Assembly (NCBI RefSeq): GCF_002002925.1 | Contig: NZ_CP019511.1 | Location: 2,294,001 to 2,358,000, forward strand | DNA length: 64,000 bases | Reading direction: 5' to 3' | From: Sphingomonas sp. LM7 | Lineage (GTDB): Bacteria; Pseudomonadota; Alphaproteobacteria; Sphingomonadales; Sphingomonadaceae | Shown: one piece after another, positions 8,519 through 18,240 of the stretch | How the letters are laid out: each line of letters opens with the position of its first letter | How positions within the stretch are numbered: the stretch's first letter is position 1 | Notes under the pieces: generated by a model | Databases searched by the model: none | Seen by the model: only the letters and a program-made list of their open reading frames with translations | What the model was told of the DNA's origin: nothing | Position numbers and translations under genes: made by a program

Positions 8519-9892
8519 TCAGGGCCGGATGGGTCCCCAGCTCGGATCCGAGCCGTCGAGCGGCGTCGGGATTTTCCGCGCGTTGACGCCGGTGAGATCA
8601 ACCGACCACAAATCGGGCCGCCCGGATCCCTGCGCGGCGCGGAAGAACATCAGCACGCGGCCGTTGGGCGACCAGCTCGGGCCTTCGTCACCCCAGGCAT
8701 TGCTGAGCAGCTTCTCGCCGCCGCCGCTCGAATTCATCACGCCGATCCGGAAGGCGCCGCCGCCCTGACGCGTAAATGCGATCAGGTCGCCGCGCGGGCT
8801 CCACACCGGCGTGGCATAGCGCCCGCCGCCGAAGCTGATGCGCCGCTGGTTCGATCCGTCGGCGTTCATCACGTACAGCTGCTGGGTGCCGCCGCGATCG
8901 CTTTCGAACACGATCTTCGAGCCGTCGGGCGAATAGCTGCCGCCGGTGTCGATGCCCGGCGCGTTGGTCAGCCGCTGCGGCGCGCCGCCGCTTGCGGCGA
9001 TCCGATAAATGTCGGTATTGCCGGCAACCGACATCGAGAAGAGCACCGAGCGCCCGTCCGGCGAGAAGCGCGGCGCGAAATTCTGGCTGACATTGTCCAC
9101 CAGCCGCCGGTTCGAACGCGCCGACATGTCGTAGATCCAGATCGACGGCCGCCGGTTCTCGTAGCTCATATAGACGATCGCGTTCTGCTTCGGCGACATG
9201 CGCGGAGTGAGCACGATGTTCTGGCCGTTGGTCAGGAAGCGGTGATTGGCGCCGTCCTGGTCCATGATCGCCAGCTGCTTGCGGCGCTTGCCCTTGGGGC
9301 CCTGCTCGGCGACGTAGACGACCTGGCTGTCGAAATACGGACCTTCGCCGGTGAGGCGAGTGTAGATCGAATCGGCGCATTTGTGCGCGGCGCGGCGCCA
9401 ATCGCCCGGCGAGACGACAAAGCCCTGGCGGACCAGTTCGGTCTGCGCGGCGAGATCGTACAGATAGCAGCCGATCGTCAGCGTGCCATTGCCATTGGCG
9501 CGGACATAGCCCTGGACCAGCGCCTGCCCGCCGCTCCAGCCTGCGTAATTCGGCTGGGTGACTTCCGAATAGGCGATGCCGCGCGCCGCATTGGGGCCGA
9601 CGGTCTTGAACAGTCCGGTGTTGCGGAGATCGTCATCGACGATCTGGGCGAGCTTGCGCCCGAGTTCGTCGGTCGGACCGGCCGGAGTCGAAGTCACCGC
9701 CGAGGTCGGCATCGCCGGGATCAGGATCGGCAGCGGCGCAGACATGCCGCCCTCGACATCGACGACGAGGCCGCCCGACTGGTCGTCCTGCACCGGGTTT
9801 GCGCTGATCGGCGGCGGCGTCACCTGCGCGTGCGCAACACCGGCGGAGGTGGCCGCCAGTGCGGCCATCGCGATCGTGATTGTTCGCATCAT
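8519..9892 (-). CDS. tolB: Tol-Pal system beta-propeller protein TolB
   Basis: 457 residues with a signal peptide (about 1-22, ending AHAQ). An N-terminal TolB domain is followed by repeated beta-propeller blades with the family motif (PRMSPKQNAIVYMSYENRRPSIWIYD; RFSPDGRSVLFSM; SYSPDGSKIVFESDRGG; SWSPNGRVLMFF). TolB is periplasmic and relays between TolA and Pal. The start is eight bases after the tolA stop, consistent with one operon. Confidence 0.95.
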   Translation of the reverse strand: MMRTITIAMAALAATSAGVAHAQVTPPPISANPVQDDQSGGLVVDVEGGMSAPLPILIPAMPTSAVTSTPAGPTDELGRKLAQIVDDDLRNTGLFKTVGPNAARGIAYSEVTQPNYAGWSGGQALVQGYVRANGNGTLTIGCYLYDLAAQTELVRQGFVVSPGDWRRAAHKCADSIYTRLTGEGPYFDSQVVYVAEQGPKGKRRKQLAIMDQDGANHRFLTNGQNIVLTPRMSPKQNAIVYMSYENRRPSIWIYDMSARSNRRLVDNVSQNFAPRFSPDGRSVLFSMSVAGNTDIYRIAASGGAPQRLTNAPGIDTGGSYSPDGSKIVFESDRGGTQQLYVMNADGSNQRRISFGGGRYATPVWSPRGDLIAFTRQGGGAFRIGVMNSSGGGEKLLSNAWGDEGPSWSPNGRVLMFFRAAQGSGRPDLWSVDLTGVNARKIPTPLDGSDPSWGPIRP

Positions 9893-9900
9893 CTCGTTCC

Positions 9901-10761
9901 TCAGCTCGTCAGTCGATATCGAAGGGTGAAGCTCTTCCAGCCATTAGGCACTTCGTAGAGCTCGGCCGGCAGCCCGCGCAGTGGCGAACAGGCGGCAAAG
10001 ATCGCGCGCACCGCGTCATCGACCCGCTCGACATAGCGCCGGTTCTCGTCATCGACCCCGGTATGGCCAACGATACGTGGTGGACCGGCGAGCGAACCAT
10101 CGCGGTTGATGCGCAGATTGACCGTGACACGGATCTGGTCGGCGCCGGGGCCCGGATTGACCTGGCGATTGGCACAAGGCTGGACCTGGCGCTGGATCGC
10201 CGAACCGATATTGGCCGCAGCCTGGGTCGACATAACCGCAGCGGGCGGCGTCGTCGCAGTGCCGTTGTTGCGGTTGTTGGTCCGGCCGAGATCGAGTCCA
10301 TCGAGATTGCCGGTAGGGCGCACGTCGCGGCGCGGCTGTTGACGCGGATTGGCCGAACTTGGCGCAGCCGCTGCCTTTGCCGGCGGCGCAGGCTTGCTCG
10401 GGGGTGCGGGCTTGGCGGGCGGCGCAGGCTTGGGCTTGGCTGCCGGGGCCGGTGCAGGCTTAGGCGGCGCCGGCTGCGGCTTGGCGACCGGTTCGGGTTC
10501 GGACACCGGCTCGGGCGGTGCGCTGTCGGGCTCGACGGGCGCCTCGACCGGCGACTTCTTGGCCGCCTCCTCCTCGCTGCTGAGCACCGGCGCAGTGCTC
10601 TCCAGTCCGACGTCCTCGGCGAAGGACACGGCGATCGGCTGCGGCTTGAGCGTGTCGGCATTCGGCGCAGGCAGAAAACGGCCCGCCAGCAGCACGAACA
10701 ACGCCACATGGCCCACCGCGGCTACCGCCAGTCCTCCCGCTTCTCCGCGAGTCAACGCCAT
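9901..10761 (-). CDS. tolA: TolA-like energy-transducing protein of the Tol-Pal system
   Basis: 286 residues. One N-terminal membrane helix (about 12-30) is followed by a long Pro/Ala/Lys linker (about 80-145, repeated KPAPP units). The C-terminal TonB/TolA-like domain (about 195-286) contains RVTVNLRINRDGSLAGPPRI. TolA spans the periplasm, linking the TolQR motor to TolB and Pal. Sequence in the linker is compositional, so the assignment rests on domain layout and position between tolR and tolB. It lies four bases after tolR. Confidence 0.85.
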   Translation of the reverse strand: MALTRGEAGGLAVAAVGHVALFVLLAGRFLPAPNADTLKPQPIAVSFAEDVGLESTAPVLSSEEEAAKKSPVEAPVEPDSAPPEPVSEPEPVAKPQPAPPKPAPAPAAKPKPAPPAKPAPPSKPAPPAKAAAAPSSANPRQQPRRDVRPTGNLDGLDLGRTNNRNNGTATTPPAAVMSTQAAANIGSAIQRQVQPCANRQVNPGPGADQIRVTVNLRINRDGSLAGPPRIVGHTGVDDENRRYVERVDDAVRAIFAACSPLRGLPAELYEVPNGWKSFTLRYRLTS

Positions 10762-10765
10762 CGGA

Positions 10766-11203
10766 TCACTTGCTCGTGGCGTTGGTCAGCAGCGAGACGC
10801 TGTTGAGCCCGACGCGGTTGAGTTCGCCCATCACGCGCATGACCTTGCCGTAACCGAGCCCCTGATCGGCGCGCAGATAGATTTGCGGTGGCTTGCCGTC
10901 GGCGCCCTTCCGCGACGCGACTTGCTCGAGCATTCCCGGCAGGCCGGCGTCGTCCACGGGCTCGTCGTCGACGAACACCTGACCCTTGTCGTCGATCGCG
11001 ATCTGGACGGGCTTCTGCTCCTGATCGAGTGCCTTGGCGCGGCTCTCGGGCAGGTTCACCGGCACGCCCGCGGTCAGCAGCGGCGCAGTGACCATGAAGA
11101 TGATCAGCAGCACGAGCATGACGTCGACCAGCGGCGTCACGTTGATCTCGGCCATCGGCGCGCGGCGGCCGCGGCTTTTGCCGGAGGGAAGGTGCATTGC
11201 CAC
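10766..11203 (-). CDS. tolR: Tol-Pal system proton-channel subunit TolR (ExbD family)
   Basis: 145 residues from a GTG that directly follows the tolQ TAA. An alternative ATG lies two codons later; both share the upstream GAGG. The ExbD/TolR core is clear: MAEINVTPLVDVMLVLLIIFMVTAPLL (from about residue 17), including the membrane Asp of the proton path. The periplasmic domain ends with the YGKVMRVMGELNRVGLNSVSLLT motif. It works with TolQ to convert proton flow into motion of TolA. Confidence 0.95.
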   Translation of the reverse strand: MAMHLPSGKSRGRRAPMAEINVTPLVDVMLVLLIIFMVTAPLLTAGVPVNLPESRAKALDQEQKPVQIAIDDKGQVFVDDEPVDDAGLPGMLEQVASRKGADGKPPQIYLRADQGLGYGKVMRVMGELNRVGLNSVSLLTNATSK

Positions 11204-11893
11204 TTAGGCCTCCATCTCCAGGCGGCGGCTGAGCGTCGCATGGAAGCCGTCGGCGAAGCGGTTGAGCCGCTGTTCGACGCGGTTGATGGCGTGGCTGTAG
11301 CGATTGTAGGCGATCACCGCGGGGATCGCGGCGAACAGGCCGATCGCAGTGGCGAACAGCGCCTCGGCGATGCCCGGGGCAACCACGGCGAGCGACGAAT
11401 TCTGCTCGGCGGCGATGCTGGTGAAGCTGCGCATGATGCCCCACACCGTGCCGAACAGCCCGACGAACGGCGCGACCGAACCGACGGTGGCGAGGAAGTT
11501 GAGCCGATCGGCGAGGCGATCGATTTCCTGCGCTACGGTCGCGCCCATCGCCGTCGCAAGGCGCTCACGCGTGCCTTCGCGATCGATCGACTTGCCGGTG
11601 GTCGAGCGGCGCCATTCGGTGACGGCGGCGGAGAAAATCCGCGCGATCGGCTGGTCGCGGCTGGACGAGCGGCGGTGGAATTCGTCGATATCGTCGGCTT
11701 CGCGATATTCGGTTTCGAAGCTGGTGATGCCCTTGTTCACCGCGCTGACCCGGAAGCCGAAACTGAGGATGATCGCCCAGGTCCACAGACTCGCGAGCAA
11801 CAGGCCGATCATCACGCCACGGACCACCCAGTCCGCCTGGAGGAACAGGGCGATGGGCGACATGGTCGCGGCGGCGGTATTCAGAAACAACAT
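11204..11893 (-). CDS. tolQ: Tol-Pal system proton-channel subunit TolQ (MotA/ExbB family)
   Basis: 229 residues starting MLFLNTAAATMSPIALFLQADWVVR. The frame is open upstream to 12073, but that extension covers the ybgC gene, so the ATG at 11893 (seven bases after the ybgC stop) is chosen. Three membrane helices are visible: residues about 18-40, then the two in LNFLATVGSVAPFVGLFGTVWGIM and GIAEALFATAIGLFAAIPAVIAYN. Both are hallmark MotA/TolQ/ExbB segments. Inner membrane motor with TolR. Confidence 0.95.
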   Translation of the reverse strand: MLFLNTAAATMSPIALFLQADWVVRGVMIGLLLASLWTWAIILSFGFRVSAVNKGITSFETEYREADDIDEFHRRSSSRDQPIARIFSAAVTEWRRSTTGKSIDREGTRERLATAMGATVAQEIDRLADRLNFLATVGSVAPFVGLFGTVWGIMRSFTSIAAEQNSSLAVVAPGIAEALFATAIGLFAAIPAVIAYNRYSHAINRVEQRLNRFADGFHATLSRRLEMEA

Positions 11894-11900
11894 GTCGAGC

Positions 11901-12347
11901 TCAGTTTCCCTTCCACAACAACGGTTCGAACGCGGCAATCCACGCTGCAGGCTGGCGCCGGGGCCGACCGGTCGGGGAGACGAACGCCGCCTCGACTTCA
12001 CCTGCGGCCACGATTGTTTCGCCGCGCATGACTCGTTGCTGAATGACAACGGCGGCGGCCCGCATCGATACAAGCCGGCTCGCCACGATCAGTTCCTCGC
12101 CGAGCCGCGCCGGCGACCGGTAATCGAGGCGTATGCTGCGCAGGGCATAGGCGCCCTCGCCGCTTTCGAATGTCGTGCGCTGATCGACGCCGGCGGCGAG
12201 CAGCATGTCCGAACGGGCGCGCTCCATGTAGCGCAGGTAATTGGCGTGATAGACCACGCCGGTGAGGTCGGTATCCTCGAAATACACCCGCAGCGCGAAA
12301 TGGTGCTCGAGACCCTCGAAGCGGCCGATGGCGGAGAGCGCGTGCAT
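11901..12347 (-). CDS. ybgC: Tol-Pal-associated acyl-CoA thioesterase YbgC
   Basis: 148 residues of the 4-hydroxybenzoyl-CoA thioesterase hot-dog fold. The signature YFEDTDLTGVVYHANYLRYMERAR (about 22-45) includes the catalytic Asp of D.D..GVVYH. It hydrolyses acyl-CoA or acyl-ACP in the cytoplasm and is conserved as the first gene of tol-pal operons, though its envelope role is still debated. It lies 44 bases downstream of ruvB on the same strand. Confidence 0.94.
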   Translation of the reverse strand: MHALSAIGRFEGLEHHFALRVYFEDTDLTGVVYHANYLRYMERARSDMLLAAGVDQRTTFESGEGAYALRSIRLDYRSPARLGEELIVASRLVSMRAAAVVIQQRVMRGETIVAAGEVEAAFVSPTGRPRRQPAAWIAAFEPLLWKGN

Positions 12348-12391
12348 GAACGCGCCTTAACCAAGGCGAAGACTCGGGGGAACCCCTGGCC

Positions 12392-13414
12392 TCAGTCGAA
12401 CAGCCCCTCCTGCGCGGTGGGCGGCGGATTGAGCCCGAGATGCTTCCAGCCCGCCGCGTTGAGGCAGCGACCGCGCGCCGTCCGCGCGATCATGCCGATC
12501 TGGATGAGATAGGGCTCGATCACTTCCTCGATCGTGTCGCGCGGCTCGCTGAGCCCGGCGGCGAGCGTCTCCACGCCGACCGGGCCGCCCCGGTAGATGT
12601 CGGCGATCATCATCAGATAGCGCCGGTCCATGCTGTCGAGCCCAAGCGAATCGACTTCGAGCCGAGTCAGCGCGGCATCGGCAACCCTGGCGTGCACGGT
12701 CTCCTCGCCGGCGACATTGGCGAAATCGCGCACCCGTCGCAGCAGCCGCCCGGCGATGCGCGGCGTGCCGCGCGCGCGCCTGGCGATCTCATGGGCACCA
12801 TCGGGGGCGACGTGGAGGTCGAGCAGGGTCGCGGCGCGAGTGACGACGCGTTCGAGCTCCTCGACGGTGTAGAATTGCAGCCGGATCGGTATGCCGAAGC
12901 GATCGCGCAGCGGCGTAGTGAGCAAGCCCTGCCGGGTGGTCGCGCCGACCAAAGTGAAGCGCGGCAAATCGATCCGCACCGAACGCGCCGACGGCCCCTC
13001 GCCGATCATCAGATCGAGCGCGCGATCTTCCATCGCGGGGTAGAGGACTTCCTCGACCGCGGGATTCAGCCGGTGGATTTCGTCGATGAACAGCACGTCG
13101 CCGTCCTCGAGATTGGTGAGCAACGCCGCGAGGTCGCCCGACTTGGCGATCACCGGCCCCGACGTGGCGCGGAAGCCGACACCCATCTCGCGCGCGACGA
13201 TCTGCGCGAGCGTGGTCTTGCCGAGCCCGGGCGGGCCGAAGAACAGGACATGGTCCAGCGCCTCGCCGCGCTGCTTGGCGGCCTGGATGAAGATGCGCAG
13301 GTTCTCGCGCGCACCCTTCTGCCCGACGAACTCGTCGAGATGCTTGGGACGCAGCGCGGCGTCGATGTCCTCGGGCTTGCGGATGGGCGCCACGATGCGG
13401 TCGGCGTCAGTCAT
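12392..13414 (-). CDS. ruvB: Holliday junction branch-migration helicase RuvB
   Basis: 340 residues, the family's normal length. The N-terminal [12 protein letters not shown], Walker [15 protein letters not shown], Walker [11 protein letters not shown], sensor [18 protein letters not shown] and the C-terminal winged helix are all visible. A hexameric AAA+ motor that drives branch migration with RuvA. Its ATG overlaps the stop of the unknown exported protein gene by four bases (13411-13414), so translation depends on that inserted gene rather than directly on ruvA. Confidence 0.97.
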   Translation of the reverse strand: MTDADRIVAPIRKPEDIDAALRPKHLDEFVGQKGARENLRIFIQAAKQRGEALDHVLFFGPPGLGKTTLAQIVAREMGVGFRATSGPVIAKSGDLAALLTNLEDGDVLFIDEIHRLNPAVEEVLYPAMEDRALDLMIGEGPSARSVRIDLPRFTLVGATTRQGLLTTPLRDRFGIPIRLQFYTVEELERVVTRAATLLDLHVAPDGAHEIARRARGTPRIAGRLLRRVRDFANVAGEETVHARVADAALTRLEVDSLGLDSMDRRYLMMIADIYRGGPVGVETLAAGLSEPRDTIEEVIEPYLIQIGMIARTARGRCLNAAGWKHLGLNPPPTAQEGLFD

Positions 13415-13875
13415 CGGGGCCCGCTATCCGCAGCAGCCGCCTCTTTCACGGCCGGGTCCACGATAAAGTCGTCAAGCTCCGCCCGGCTCCTCCGGGGACG
13501 CGTGTTGAAGGGCCCTTGCACCGCCGCTGCCACGACGCGCACTTCGCCGGACTCTGCCCGGACCACCCGATCGGCGATGACGAACGCAGTGCCGCTCCGC
13601 CTGCCATAATCGATGCAATTCGTGCCCCACGGATATTCGGGCAGGTCGATCATCACGGCAGCTACGCCCAGCGCATGCGCGAAACGCTCATCCAGCCGTG
13701 CCCGGACGACATTGCCTTCGATCGCGATAATTCGAACGAGCAGTACGTCCCGCCCTGCCCGCGCAGGGGGTCGATCGTCGAAGAAATAGTACCGCGTCGC
13801 GGCACCGTCGGCGCAAGCGCGGACGCTAGTGGTCGTCCCGATCAGCGCCAGCACGAGAACCCAGAAAAATCTCAC
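13411..13875 (-). CDS. Unknown exported protein encoded between ruvA and ruvB
   Basis: 154 residues, family not recognised. The N-terminus [24 protein letters not shown] is a signal peptide, possibly ending before Cys21 but without a good lipobox. The mature part is beta-rich with few Cys (Cys21 and the one in WGTNCIDYG) and ends in a charged Arg/Asp/Glu/Ala tail. It overlaps ruvA (ATGA, 13872-13875) and ruvB (13411-13414) by four bases at each end, so it is fully embedded in the ruv operon. Nothing in the sequence suggests a recombination role. Confidence 0.75.
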   Translation of the reverse strand: MRFFWVLVLALIGTTTSVRACADGAATRYYFFDDRPPARAGRDVLLVRIIAIEGNVVRARLDERFAHALGVAAVMIDLPEYPWGTNCIDYGRRSGTAFVIADRVVRAESGEVRVVAAAVQGPFNTRPRRSRAELDDFIVDPAVKEAAAADSGPR

Positions 13876-14468
13876 TTCGCCGCCTTTCGCAGCGCCAGCC
13901 GCACCAGCGCGTCGAGCGTCGCGCCGGCGCCGAGCTCGTCATTGGCGGCACTTACTGCATTACTCGCCTCGGCGGGCCTGAAGCCCAGGTTGAGCAGCGC
14001 CGACACCGCATCCGACGCAGCGCTTCCCGCCGGCACCGGCGCGCCGATTGCGCCGCCAAGCGCGATGCCGCCGGCCTTGTCCTTGAGCTCGTTGACGATG
14101 CGCTGGGCGAGCTTGGGCCCGACTCCGTTGGCGCGCGCGATCATCGCGGAGTCGGCCCTTGCAACTGCGGTGCGCACTTCGTCGGGGGTGAGGATCGACA
14201 GGATCGCCAGCGCGACCTTGGCGCCGACGCCCTGAACGTGCGTCAGCAGCTTGAACCAGTCGCGCTCGTCGGCAGTGGCGAAGCCCATCAGGCGGATGAA
14301 ATCCTCGGCGACGAGCATCTCGGTGTGGACCGTCACCGCATCGCCGACGAGGCCGAGCTTCTCGAGCGTCTTGGCCGAGGCGCCGACGAGATAGCCGACG
14401 CCGTTCACATCGATCACGGCGTGATCCGCGCCGGTCGCGGCGAGCCGGCCGTTGAGATGCGCGATCAT
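13872..14468 (-). CDS. ruvA: Holliday junction DNA-binding protein RuvA
   Basis: 198 residues. N-terminal OB-fold ([10 protein letters not shown]...DVNGVGYLV), the tandem helix-hairpin-helix motifs ([17 protein letters not shown] and [19 protein letters not shown]), a flexible Ala/Gly linker, and the C-terminal RuvB-binding three-helix domain ([19 protein letters not shown]). Tetramers hold the junction and load RuvB. It is separated from ruvC by about 150 bases, so it may have its own promoter. Confidence 0.96.
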   Translation of the reverse strand: MIAHLNGRLAATGADHAVIDVNGVGYLVGASAKTLEKLGLVGDAVTVHTEMLVAEDFIRLMGFATADERDWFKLLTHVQGVGAKVALAILSILTPDEVRTAVARADSAMIARANGVGPKLAQRIVNELKDKAGGIALGGAIGAPVPAGSAASDAVSALLNLGFRPAEASNAVSAANDELGAGATLDALVRLALRKAAK

Positions 14469-14618
14469 GTCGCCACCCTCTGTTGACCGAGCGAAGTTGA
14501 CGAAATTGACTCATTCTTCGCGTGATAGAGCGAGCGACGAGCGGCCGTCCGGGGCGAAGGTGCACGCGAGTTCATCGCCCGGTACATAAGCGGAACGCGC
14601 TGCTGTAGGAAAGTGAAA

Positions 14619-15107
14619 TCAGGCGTGGAGGCGGCGCGCGCTGGCCAGATGGTGCGCATGGCAGATCGCTACGGCGAGCGCGTCGCCGGCATCGGGGCCG
14701 TCGATCTTCACGCCGGGGAGCAGCCGCGCGACCATTGCATGGACCTGCGCCTTCTCGGCAGCACCCGTGCCGACCACCGATTTCTTGACCACGCTGGGCG
14801 TGTATTCGCCGACGTCTAGCCCCGCGCGCGCAACCGCGCAGATCACCACGCCCCGAGCCTGGCCAAGCTTGAGTGTCGACTGCGCGTTGGAATTGACGAA
14901 CACTTCCTCGCACGCCGCTGCTTGGGGGGCGTGATCGGCGATGATCGCGGCGAGCATCGCATCGAGATGCGCGAGGCGGCGGGCGAGCGGCGCCGCGGTG
15001 TCGGTCTTGAGCTTGCCGTTGGCGAGATGGCTGAGCCGGTTGCCTTCCGCACGAATGATCCCCCAGCCGGTGGTGCCGAGGCCGGGATCGAGGCCGAGGA
15101 TGATCAT
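14619..15107 (-). CDS. ruvC: Crossover junction endodeoxyribonuclease RuvC
   Basis: 162 residues. [18 protein letters not shown] holds the first catalytic Asp (7). [23 protein letters not shown] holds the catalytic Glu, and [13 protein letters not shown] near the C-terminus supplies the last acidic pair. It resolves Holliday junctions as a dimer. First of the ruv genes on this strand. Confidence 0.97.
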   Translation of the reverse strand: MIILGLDPGLGTTGWGIIRAEGNRLSHLANGKLKTDTAAPLARRLAHLDAMLAAIIADHAPQAAACEEVFVNSNAQSTLKLGQARGVVICAVARAGLDVGEYTPSVVKKSVVGTGAAEKAQVHAMVARLLPGVKIDGPDAGDALAVAICHAHHLASARRLHA

Positions 15108-15135
15108 GATCTATGCAACCGCGCCATTGAGCGTC

Positions 15136-15372
15136 TTATAAGGACCAACGTTTCCGGGCCTGCTTGAAGCGCACCCAAGTTAAAAACCCGAGCAACGGCA
15201 CCCAAAAATAGAATGCGCTGATCTCGGTCAATCCGACATAAATCATTGCAACGAACAGTAGAAATATTGCCGCATCAATTGAAAGATGAAATAGAGCGGA
15301 GGCCTGCTCTTTCAGCCCCATCGCGTCATAGCGCCCTCTTAGCAAGAACACCGATCCCCATATACTATGCAT
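15136..15372 (-). CDS. Small membrane protein, unknown
   Basis: 78 residues from the ATG at 15372 (MHSIWGSVFLLRGRYDAMG); the frame is open to 15450 but that would overlap the yebC 3' end. Two predicted helices (about 30-45 and 50-66) and a basic C-tail (RFKQARKRWSL). The codon use looks less GC-rich than its neighbours, which hints at later acquisition or weak selection. It sits between yebC and ruvC with 28 to 29 base gaps, so it may be cotranscribed with both. No function can be given. Confidence 0.55.
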   Translation of the reverse strand: MHSIWGSVFLLRGRYDAMGLKEQASALFHLSIDAAIFLLFVAMIYVGLTEISAFYFWVPLLGFLTWVRFKQARKRWSL

Positions 15373-15401
15373 AGCCGCATCCCCCTTGCAGGCGTGATAG
15401 C

Positions 15402-16145
15402 TCAGCCCAGTTTCTCCATCACGTCGTCCGAGACTTCGTAGTTCCCCCACACCGTCTGGACGTCGTCGTCGTCGTCGAGCGCGTCGATCAGCTTGAACAG
15501 CGTTCCCGCATCGCCTTCTTCCACCGCGACCATGGTCTGCGGGCGCCAGGCGAGCTTGGCGCCTTCCGGCTCGCCGAGCACCGGCTCGAGCGCCTTGGCG
15601 ACTTCGTGGAGATCGCCCTGCGCGGTCCAGATCTCGTGGCCGTCCTCGGTGCTGGTCACGTCCTCGGCACCGGCTTCGAGCGCGGCTTCGAACACCTTCT
15701 CGGCGTCGCCTGCGCTCACCGGATAGTTGATCAGGCCCATGCGGTCGAAGGCGTGGCTGACCGATCCGGGCGCGCCGAGATTGCCGCCGTTCTTGCTGAT
15801 CGCAGTGCGCACGTTGGTGACGGTGCGGTTGCGGTTGTCGGTGAGCGTCTCCACGATGAGGCTGACGCCGCCGGGGCCGAACGCCTCGTAGCGGATTTCC
15901 TCGTAATTCTCGCCTTCGCCCTTGCTCGCCTTGTCGATCGCCCGGGCGATATTGTCCTTGGGCATCGACTGCGCCTTGGCCGCGTTGACCGCGGCGCGCA
16001 GTCGCGGGTTCATGTCGGGATCGGGCAAGCCCATCTTGGCCGCGACGGTGATTTCGCGGCTGAGCTTGGAGAACATGCCCGAGCGCTTCTTATCCTGCGC
16101 GCCCTTGCGGTGCATGATGTTCTTGAATTTGGAATGGCCTGCCAT
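15402..16145 (-). CDS. YebC/PmpR family protein (transcription/translation factor)
   Basis: 247 residues, standard length. [21 protein letters not shown] is the strict YebC N-terminus, and the acidic C-terminal domain ends [23 protein letters not shown]. Family members act as DNA-binding regulators (PmpR) and, in some bacteria, help ribosomes through proline-rich stalls. In many alphaproteobacteria yebC lies next to ruvC, as here. Confidence 0.95.
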   Translation of the reverse strand: MAGHSKFKNIMHRKGAQDKKRSGMFSKLSREITVAAKMGLPDPDMNPRLRAAVNAAKAQSMPKDNIARAIDKASKGEGENYEEIRYEAFGPGGVSLIVETLTDNRNRTVTNVRTAISKNGGNLGAPGSVSHAFDRMGLINYPVSAGDAEKVFEAALEAGAEDVTSTEDGHEIWTAQGDLHEVAKALEPVLGEPEGAKLAWRPQTMVAVEEGDAGTLFKLIDALDDDDDVQTVWGNYEVSDDVMEKLG

Positions 16146-16216
16146 TGCGCTCTCGTTGAAAACGGATGCGCGTCTCTAGGCCAGCCTGTGCGGCGCGCGC
16201 AATCCTGGGGTCCGGC

Positions 16217-16537
16217 CTAGCTGACGGTGACGGCGGTGCCCGATACCGAAACCATCAGCATCGATCCCGAATCGCCGATCACTTCGTAATCGATGTCGAT
16301 GCCGATCACGGCGTTGGCGCCCTTGTCGCGCGCCTCCGCCTCCAGCTCCTCCATCGCCATTTCGCGGGCGCGGCGGAGCGGCTTCTCATAGGCGCCCGAG
16401 CGACCGCCGACGAAATCGCGGATGCCGGCAAATAGATCGCGGAAGACGTTCGCGCCGAGGATCACCTCGGCGCTGACGATGCCGTGATAGCGGGTGACCT
16501 GATGGCCCTCGATGCCGTGGGTAGCGGTCAGGATCAT
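16217..16537 (-). CDS. YbjQ/UPF0145 heavy-metal-binding-domain protein
   Basis: 106 residues. The YbjQ pattern is clear: [40 protein letters not shown], then [31 protein letters not shown]. The fold forms a pentameric ring in solved structures. The function is not established despite the family name. It lies 40 bases after gapR on the same strand. Confidence 0.9.
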   Translation of the reverse strand: MILTATHGIEGHQVTRYHGIVSAEVILGANVFRDLFAGIRDFVGGRSGAYEKPLRRAREMAMEELEAEARDKGANAVIGIDIDYEVIGDSGSMLMVSVSGTAVTVS

Positions 16538-16577
16538 CCTATCACCCTCTTCTCAACCGCGTTGCCGTCGTGCGATC

Positions 16578-16817
16578 TCAGTGCAGGCCGAGCGCCTGGC
16601 GATAGGTTTCGAGCAGCGCATCGGCCTCGTCGCGGTGATGCTTCTCCATCTTCCGCAGGCGGACGATATGGCGCATGGTCTTAGTGTCGAAACCGGTCGA
16701 CTTGGACTCGGCATAGACGTCCTTGATGTCGTCCGCGATGCCCTTCTTTTCCTCTTCGAGGCGCTCGATACGCTCGATGAAGAGGCGCAGCTGTTCGGCG
16801 GAAACTGAATCGCTCAT
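16578..16817 (-). CDS. gapR: GapR-type chromosome-structuring protein (DUF2312)
   Basis: 79 residues. [51 protein letters not shown] is the canonical DUF2312 helix pair. In Caulobacter this family (GapR) is a nucleoid-associated protein that encircles overtwisted DNA ahead of forks and helps topoisomerases. Almost universal in alphaproteobacteria. A 60-base gap separates it from the amidohydrolase downstream in sequence numbering. Confidence 0.93.
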   Translation of the reverse strand: MSDSVSAEQLRLFIERIERLEEEKKGIADDIKDVYAESKSTGFDTKTMRHIVRLRKMEKHHRDEADALLETYRQALGLH

Positions 16818-16884
16818 TGGGGTTCCCCACTCCGGATTTCGATGAAAGGCGGGCGTCTAGGCGATCGCCGCGACGCGCTCAACC

Positions 16885-18216
16885 TCAGTTCGCCGGGAAT
16901 CCCGCGCGCTTGCCGCCAAGCTTGTGGACAACCCCACGTCGCATCACGAAATCGACCTTCTCGAGCCGGCGGACGTCGGCGAGCGGATCGGCGGTCACTG
17001 CGATCACGTCCGCCCATTTGCCGGGTTCGAGCGAGCCCAGCTGGTCCTTCAGCCCCAGCGCGTCGGCGGCGTCGAGCGTCGCGGCGCGAATCGCCCCGGC
17101 CGGGGTCATCCCCGCTTCGACGAGCAGCGCGAATTCCTGCGCATTGTCGCCGTGGCGCGAGACGCCGGTGTCGGTGCCGAAGGCGATCTTGACGCCTGCC
17201 TTGATCGCACGGCGATGGCTTTCCAGCGCGGCGGCGCCGGCGGCTTCGGCCTTGGGGATCGTCGCGGCGGGCAACATGCCTCCGCGCGCCTGGGCCAGCG
17301 CGGCGCGCGGCGCCAGCATCGTCGGCACCAGCCAGGCGCCCTTCGCCTTGAACAGCGCGATCGCCTCGTCATCGAGGAAGGTGCCGTGGTCGATCGTGTC
17401 GACGCCGGCGGCCAGCGCAGCCTTGGTGCCCTCGGCAGCGTGGCTGTGTGCCGCCACCTTGCGGCCGAGCCCGTGCGCGGTATCGATGATCGCGCGCATC
17501 TCCTCGGGCGTCATCGCGCGGCCGAGACCGCCCGAGACATTGGAAAGCACCCCGCCGGTCGCGGCGAACTTGATCACTTCGGCGCCGAGCGCGACTTGCT
17601 GGCGGACGCCGCGCGCGCATTCGACTGGACCGTCGCAGACATTGAGCTGATGCTCGCGAAGCACTCCGGCGATCTCTTCGCGCCGGCCGTTGGTGGCGTC
17701 GCCATGGCCGCCGCTCACCGTGAGCATCTTGCCGGCATTGACGATCGTCGGGCCCGGGATCGTGCCGCCGGCGACAGCCTGGCGCAGCGCGCGCATGCCC
17801 CGCGCGTCGCCGCCGAGATCGCGCACCGTGGTGAAGCCGGCGTCGAGGGTCGCGCGCATGTTCCCGATCGCAGTGACCATGTTGTCGGCATCGTCGCGAT
17901 CGGCCGCCTCGATCCGCGCGCGTACCGGATCGCCGCCGATCCCCCAGAGGTGGACGTGCATATCGATCAGCCCGGGCAGCACCCACGCCTCGCGCAGATC
18001 GACCAGCTCGGCGCCGCCTTCGGGCGCGATAAAGCCGTCGCGGACTTCGGCGACCTTGCCGTCGCGAACGATGATCGTGCTGGCGCCGCGCGGCGCCTGG
18101 CCGGGGCGATCAAGCAGATGCCCGGCCTGGATGTAGCGGATGCTGGGCGCGGTCTGCGCCAGGGCGGGAATGCTTGCAGTCAGCGCCAGCGCGCCGAGCA
18201 TCAGTTTGCCGATCAT
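16885..18216 (-). CDS. Exported amidohydrolase (imidazolonepropionase/prolidase-like)
   Basis: 443 residues with a signal peptide (1-20, ending ALAQ). The amidohydrolase metal site starts with LPGLIDMHVHLWG; later histidines occur in KVAAHSHAAEG and TIDHGTFLDDEA, with the final Asp in FGTDTGVSRHG. The C-terminus returns to the small beta-domain (GSLEPGKWADVIAV). Secreted members often cleave Xaa-Pro dipeptides or carbamates; the substrate here is not determined. Confidence 0.9.
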   Translation of the reverse strand: MIGKLMLGALALTASIPALAQTAPSIRYIQAGHLLDRPGQAPRGASTIIVRDGKVAEVRDGFIAPEGGAELVDLREAWVLPGLIDMHVHLWGIGGDPVRARIEAADRDDADNMVTAIGNMRATLDAGFTTVRDLGGDARGMRALRQAVAGGTIPGPTIVNAGKMLTVSGGHGDATNGRREEIAGVLREHQLNVCDGPVECARGVRQQVALGAEVIKFAATGGVLSNVSGGLGRAMTPEEMRAIIDTAHGLGRKVAAHSHAAEGTKAALAAGVDTIDHGTFLDDEAIALFKAKGAWLVPTMLAPRAALAQARGGMLPAATIPKAEAAGAAALESHRRAIKAGVKIAFGTDTGVSRHGDNAQEFALLVEAGMTPAGAIRAATLDAADALGLKDQLGSLEPGKWADVIAVTADPLADVRRLEKVDFVMRRGVVHKLGGKRAGFPAN

Positions 18217-18240
18217 GGGAGCCCCCTCCTGTTTTGCCTT

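Noticed and set aside
7652..9958. 768-codon plus-strand frame
   Set aside because: Antisense shadow of pal and tolB; no start signal and low-complexity basic composition.
14469..14618. LexA-type box upstream of ruvA
   Set aside because: Only irregular GTCAA repeats are visible; no GTTC-N7-GTTC or GAAC-N7-GAAC match.
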